Positions 7,668-9,991 of a stretch of 9,991 bases of DNA are shown here, one piece after another. The notes under the pieces were generated by a model. It was not told the DNA's origin. It did not search any database and worked only from the letters and a program-made list of their open reading frames with translations. The position numbers were made by a program, and so were the translations under genes. Within the stretch, counting starts at the first letter, position 1. The number at the start of each line of letters is the position of its first letter. Source of the stretch: Bermanella sp051277445 (GTDB lineage: Bacteria > Pseudomonadota > Gammaproteobacteria > Pseudomonadales > Oceanobacteraceae); contig JBNMQC010000085.1 of the NCBI GenBank assembly GCA_051277445.1, forward strand, positions 1-9,991, written 5' to 3'.

Positions 7668-7886
7668 ATGACTATTCAAGAAATCAGTGTTAGCAATAAC
7701 CAGAAGAAAACCATTCAAAAAGCCCTTAAGAAATCCAAAGCGTTGATTGAAGAAGAAAACGGCGATTTAGTGCTGGATCAAGAAAGCTACTTTGAATGGT
7801 GTGATGATACGGGCAAATACCCGTTAGAAGATATTCTGCCAGAACAAGACTTTGACGACGAAGCACAATACATCGTATTTGTATAA
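7668..7886 (+). CDS. Hypothetical small charge-segregated protein (72 aa)
   Basis: I do not recognise this family. The 72-residue protein has two differently charged halves: six lysines between residues 13 and 24 (KKTIQKALKKSK, probably helical), then 16 Asp/Glu between 28 and 65 with only one lysine. A central YFEWCDD segment (41-47) carries aromatic residues and the only cysteine, and the C-terminus is hydrophobic (YIVFV). No signal peptide or membrane segment is seen. The start is supported by AAGAG at 7658-7662, with 5 bases to ATG. It lies 31 bases after the RRM gene with no terminator between, and is followed by the strong terminator at 7954-7983, so the two genes likely form one transcript. 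The coding call rests on the RBS, spacing and sensible composition. A partner or modulator role for the RRM protein is possible but only inferred. Confidence 0.75.
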   Translation: MTIQEISVSNNQKKTIQKALKKSKALIEEENGDLVLDQESYFEWCDDTGKYPLEDILPEQDFDDEAQYIVFV

Positions 7887-7904
7887 GTTATTTTAGGTTA
7901 AATG

Positions 7905-7939
7905 GAATCGCAGATACGGTTCTATTTTGTAAGCGATTC
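7905..7939 (+). repeat. Inverted repeat in the 3' region (7-bp arms, 21-base spacer)
   Basis: GAATCGC (7905-7911) and GCGATTC (7933-7939) are perfect inverse copies separated by 21 bases. It lies between the small hypothetical gene and its terminator and could form a hairpin in the 3' untranslated RNA or be a protein-binding site. The long spacer makes the structure weak on its own. Confidence 0.4.
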
Positions 7940-7953
7940 AATAAATTTGATAC

Positions 7954-7983
7954 AAAAAACGGAGCTGATTGCTCCGTTTTTTT
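7954..7983 (+). terminator. Rho-independent terminator, probably bidirectional
   Basis: ACGGAGC (7959-7965), a 5-base loop (7966-7970) and GCTCCGT (7971-7977) form a 7-bp GC-rich stem, followed by an unbroken run of seven T (7977-7983). Six A residues (7954-7959) precede the stem, so the minus-strand transcript also ends in a U run. It sits between the convergent RRM/hypothetical unit and the symporter gene and should stop transcription from both sides. Confidence 0.93.
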
Positions 7984-8004
7984 ATGGGTCTTGTTGTGGT
8001 GACA

Positions 8005-9567
8005 CTACTTGATTTTAGGTAAATCCCAAACAGTCAGACCAGTTAAGTCTTTTTCTGTTTTAAGCAGTTTGCTTGCAAGCACATAGGTAACAACAAACAT
8101 AATCACATTACCCACAAAGCCGGTGTAATACAGATCAAACGGTACGCTGATGGCATCGGGCAGCAATTGATTCTTGCTTAGAATCGTCCATACCGTAAAC
8201 ACCATGGTGCTGACTAAACCCGCCCAAGCAGCTCGTGCGTCACCTTTTTTGGTGAAGAAACCAATCAAGTATAAGCCTAATAGGCCACCGCCTAGGATGC
8301 TGGTGAGAATTGTAGCGGTATCTTGTAGGGTCTTTGTTTCAGCATGGGCTAAGTAAATGGCACCGCTGATCATGAATACTGCACTGAGCGAGGCAATCAC
8401 CCAAGCCGCTTTTAAATAGTGCTTGTCGTCTTGGCCTGGCTTTAAGTGACGGCGATAAATATCCACGACCGATACCGTAGAAATCGCATTAATCGAACTA
8501 TCAAGGGATGACATGGCCGCCGCTAATGCAGAGGCAATCACGATTCCCGCCACACCTGCCGGTAAATGATTACTAATAAAGTAAGGCAAAATTTGTTCAG
8601 GAGCGCGCTCACCGTTGAGCATTTCACTGGCGGCAACCGCAGGGAATTCTTGGAAGAAGACAAACAAAGCCGTACCTAAGAACATATAAAATGCCCAAAT
8701 AGGCAAAGAACTGCACACCGCCACAAACATGGCTTTACGTGCCTCGTGGGTGGATTTAGCGGCACAGTAACGCTGTACGGTATTTTGGTTTGATGAATAC
8801 TCTGTGAGCCATGCGATCAAACCAATGAATAACATCATGGTGATGGTTTTTTCATCAAAGCGAATCTCCCATCCAACCGCTTGCAGGTTGCCATTTTCAA
8901 GCACGCTGAAACTCAGCTTGTCGAACTGATTTGCCACTTCAAAAATTTGCCCTAAGCCACCAGGCAAGGCATCAATGATCACCCATAAACACAGCAGGCC
9001 ACCCACTAATAAGACGATGGTTTGTAAAACGTCTGTCCAGATAACCGCATCAATACCGCCCACAATGGTGTAAACCGCCACAATGATACCGCCGATTAAA
9101 ATACAGCTGGTGGCACTTAACCCGGTTAATTCTTGAATCACCAATGACAGTAAAAACAAAATCATGCTTACGCGCACGATTTGCGCAATGATGAAAGCAA
9201 TGGCGCCATACACGCGAACACTGGGACCAAAGCGGTCTTCAAGGTATTCATAGGCTGAGGTGACCTTGCCGCGGCGAAAGAAGGGGAGAAACAAATACGC
9301 AGCAATCAGAATGCCTAAAGGCAACATTAAGTTGGGTACAAAGCGTAACCAACTGGTTTTAAACGCATCCCCAGGGTAGGCCAAAAACGTGATGGAACTG
9401 ATGGATGTGCCCACCAATGACAGACCGATCACCCAGCCACCAAAGCTTCTTCCGCCTACAAAGTATTCTTCTGTGTTGGTGTTTTTACGAGAGAAGTAAA
9501 AGCCAATGCCAGTAATGATCAGCAAATAGCCCACAAGGGCCAAAATATCTAAGGGTTGTAATGACAC
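8005..9567 (-). CDS. Sodium:solute symporter family (SSS) transporter
   Basis: A 520-residue inner-membrane protein with about 13 hydrophobic segments, full length for the sodium:solute symporter family (PutP/vSGLT/pantothenate type). It should import a small solute with Na+. Family marks include TEEYFVGGRSFGGW (32-45) before TM2, SAYEYLEDRFG (104-114) after TM3, and SSLDSSINAISTV (from 353), the signature region. S353/S354 align by eye with the serine pair of the Na2 sodium site in vSGLT. The start codon is GTG (9567-9565 on the minus strand). It is chosen because AAAAGG lies 7 bases upstream (9580-9575) and the N-terminus then enters TM1 at once. The spacer between this site and GTG is T plus six C. 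The gene is divergent from the TonB-dependent receptor and convergent with the small hypothetical gene. Substrate cannot be inferred; the sequence does not say sugar, amino acid or carboxylate. Confidence 0.93.
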   Translation of the reverse strand: MSLQPLDILALVGYLLIITGIGFYFSRKNTNTEEYFVGGRSFGGWVIGLSLVGTSISSITFLAYPGDAFKTSWLRFVPNLMLPLGILIAAYLFLPFFRRGKVTSAYEYLEDRFGPSVRVYGAIAFIIAQIVRVSMILFLLSLVIQELTGLSATSCILIGGIIVAVYTIVGGIDAVIWTDVLQTIVLLVGGLLCLWVIIDALPGGLGQIFEVANQFDKLSFSVLENGNLQAVGWEIRFDEKTITMMLFIGLIAWLTEYSSNQNTVQRYCAAKSTHEARKAMFVAVCSSLPIWAFYMFLGTALFVFFQEFPAVAASEMLNGERAPEQILPYFISNHLPAGVAGIVIASALAAAMSSLDSSINAISTVSVVDIYRRHLKPGQDDKHYLKAAWVIASLSAVFMISGAIYLAHAETKTLQDTATILTSILGGGLLGLYLIGFFTKKGDARAAWAGLVSTMVFTVWTILSKNQLLPDAISVPFDLYYTGFVGNVIMFVVTYVLASKLLKTEKDLTGLTVWDLPKIK

Positions 9568-9574
9568 GGGGGGA

Positions 9575-9580
9575 CCTTTT
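9575..9580 (-). promoter_or_regulatory. Ribosome binding site deciding the GTG start of the symporter
   Basis: On the minus strand the bases read AAAAGG, then T and six C, then GTG at 9567-9565. This is the only good Shine-Dalgarno near the N-terminus and it fixes the non-ATG start. The six-base C homopolymer lies exactly in the spacer, so a change in its length would alter the spacing. Confidence 0.7.
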
Positions 9581-9633
9581 ATTTGGGTTCTTTTGGTTAT
9601 TTTTAGTGACTACATTGAGCGGCGCACATGTTA

Positions 9634-9643
9634 GCAAATTTGC
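9634..9643. repeat. Short perfect palindrome in the divergent intergenic region
   Basis: GCAAATTTGC (9634-9643) is a 10-base perfect palindrome about 67 bases upstream of the symporter GTG and about 105 bases from the receptor ATG. Its position fits an operator, but palindromes this short also occur by chance. The rest of the 181-base gap holds the Fur sites, the receptor promoter and no gene. Confidence 0.25.
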
Positions 9644-9672
9644 CCGGTTAAGAATATTTCTAAAAGACATTT

Positions 9673-9707
9673 GATAATAGTATTGCAAATGATATGTATT
9701 ATCATTT
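9673..9707. promoter_or_regulatory. Fur box region upstream of the TonB-dependent receptor
   Basis: AAATGATA (9687-9694), five bases, then TATCATTT (9700-9707) form a perfect 21-base interrupted palindrome. Its core (9689-9703 area) matches 12 of 14 non-central positions of the 7-1-7 Fur consensus TGATAAT-n-ATTATCA. An additional exact GATAAT hexamer at 9673-9678 suggests a second, overlapping Fur site to the left. The box lies between the candidate -35 and -10 of the receptor gene, the usual position for iron-dependent repression. Confidence 0.85.
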
Positions 9708-9712
9708 AGTAT
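9683..9712 (+). promoter_or_regulatory. Candidate sigma-70 promoter of the receptor gene
   Basis: TTGCAA (9683-9688) and TAGTAT (9707-9712) are separated by 18 bases, each matching four of six consensus positions. Transcription would start near 9719, about 30 bases before the ATG. The Fur palindrome fills the spacer, which supports the assignment. Another hexamer pair in this AT-rich stretch is possible. Confidence 0.5.
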
Positions 9713-9748
9713 TCTTGGCCTTGGATTGTTATGTATAAGGTCAGCAGT

Positions 9749-9991
9749 ATGAAATTGAATAAATTGCTTTTAACCAGTGCCGTTGCGCTGGGTGGGTTGC
9801 TTATGGCGCAAGCTAGCATGGCTGAAGCACAAAGCGCCACTGAAAAGAGCGAATCGGGGACTCAGGATCTAGAAAAGGTCGTGATTCAAGGTCAGCAGGA
9901 TACGGGTTTTGTTGTCACGCAAATGAAAACGGCCACTAAGCTAGACCTTTCGTTGCGTCAAACGCCGCAGTCAGTGTCGGCCATTAGTAGT
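9749..9991 (+). CDS. TonB-dependent siderophore-type receptor, N-terminus only (cut by window end)
   Basis: The first 81 residues of an outer-membrane TonB-dependent receptor. Residues 1-25 form a Sec signal peptide (MKLNKLLLTSAVALGGLLMA, then QASMA) with likely cleavage after A25. A short Ser/Glu-rich linker leads to a TonB-box-like stretch (LEKVVIQGQ, 41-49). The beginning of the plug domain follows: TATKLDLSLRQTPQSVSAIS resembles the start of siderophore receptors, where a T-K-x-D-x-x-L-R-x-T-P-Q-S-V motif is typical. ATG 9749 is chosen over the in-frame ATG 9731 because AAGG (9737-9740) lies 8 bases upstream and the signal peptide then begins normally. It is preceded by a strong Fur box, so it is very probably repressed when iron is plentiful. 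The ligand cannot be told from this fragment. Confidence 0.88.
   Translation, partial: MKLNKLLLTSAVALGGLLMAQASMAEAQSATEKSESGTQDLEKVVIQGQQDTGFVVTQMKTATKLDLSLRQTPQSVSAISS

Noticed and set aside
9485..9688. Minus-strand open frame overlapping the symporter start and the intergenic region
   Set aside because: It is in another frame from the symporter, lacks a good ribosome binding site and would run through the Fur-box promoter region.
9600..9690. Minus-strand promoter for the symporter (several TA-rich hexamers)
   Set aside because: No -35/-10 pair with acceptable spacing stood out; the region is AT-rich and any choice would be arbitrary.
9731..9748. Upstream in-frame ATG for the TonB-dependent receptor
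   Set aside because: It would add six residues before a normal signal peptide and has a poorer ribosome site; ATG 9749 has AAGG 8 bases upstream.
1..9991. Search for mobile elements, CRISPR arrays, toxin-antitoxin or defence modules
   Set aside because: No repeat array, transposase, integrase, nuclease or defence domain was seen in any frame; the gene content is ordinary chromosomal transport and signalling.

Overview
The window reads as chromosomal DNA of a gammaproteobacterium, probably a marine or aquatic one. This is an inference from the gene families (RND efflux, MASE1/CHASE hybrid kinase, Na+/solute symporter, Fur-boxed TonB-dependent receptor), the Shine-Dalgarno style, and a base composition that looks mid-40s % GC by eye. 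The species cannot be named from sequence alone. Gene density is high, no gap without a gene exceeds about 180 bases, and no rRNA, tRNA, insertion sequence, integrase, phage gene or CRISPR array is visible.

Layout. (1) Bases 1-4472 hold a tight plus-strand operon: the 3' part of a periplasmic adaptor (membrane fusion) gene, a complete RND inner-membrane permease 6 bases downstream, and a maltose/galactoside-type O-acetyltransferase that overlaps the permease stop by 4 bases. The outer-membrane channel is not in the window. (2) Bases 4522-7317 hold a 931-residue membrane-bound hybrid histidine kinase (MASE1, CHASE, HisKA, HATPase, REC). It lies 49 bases downstream of the acetyltransferase on the same strand, with no convincing terminator between. 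(3) Bases 7394-7886 hold two small plus-strand genes: an 80-residue single-RRM RNA-binding protein and a 72-residue charge-segregated protein of unknown function. A candidate extended -10 promoter inside an inverted repeat precedes them. A strong, apparently bidirectional terminator follows and separates them from the convergent gene. (4) Bases 8005-9567 on the minus strand encode a sodium:solute symporter with a GTG start. (5) From 9749 the window enters a divergent, Fur-box-preceded gene for a TonB-dependent siderophore-type receptor, cut off by the window end.

How the parts may work together. The adaptor and permease should form the inner part of a proton-driven tripartite exporter. The coupled acetyltransferase could modify a substrate or a cell-surface sugar, but that link is only genomic. 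The kinase has all its phosphorelay residues but no dedicated downstream regulator here. The receptor is almost certainly iron-regulated; whether the divergent symporter shares that control is unclear.

I did not find a clear new multi-gene system. The points most worth a second look are the altered proton-relay residues in the permease, the truncated but translationally coupled acetyltransferase, the RRM/bipolar-protein pair with its structured leader and 3' region, and the overlapping Fur sites at the right end.
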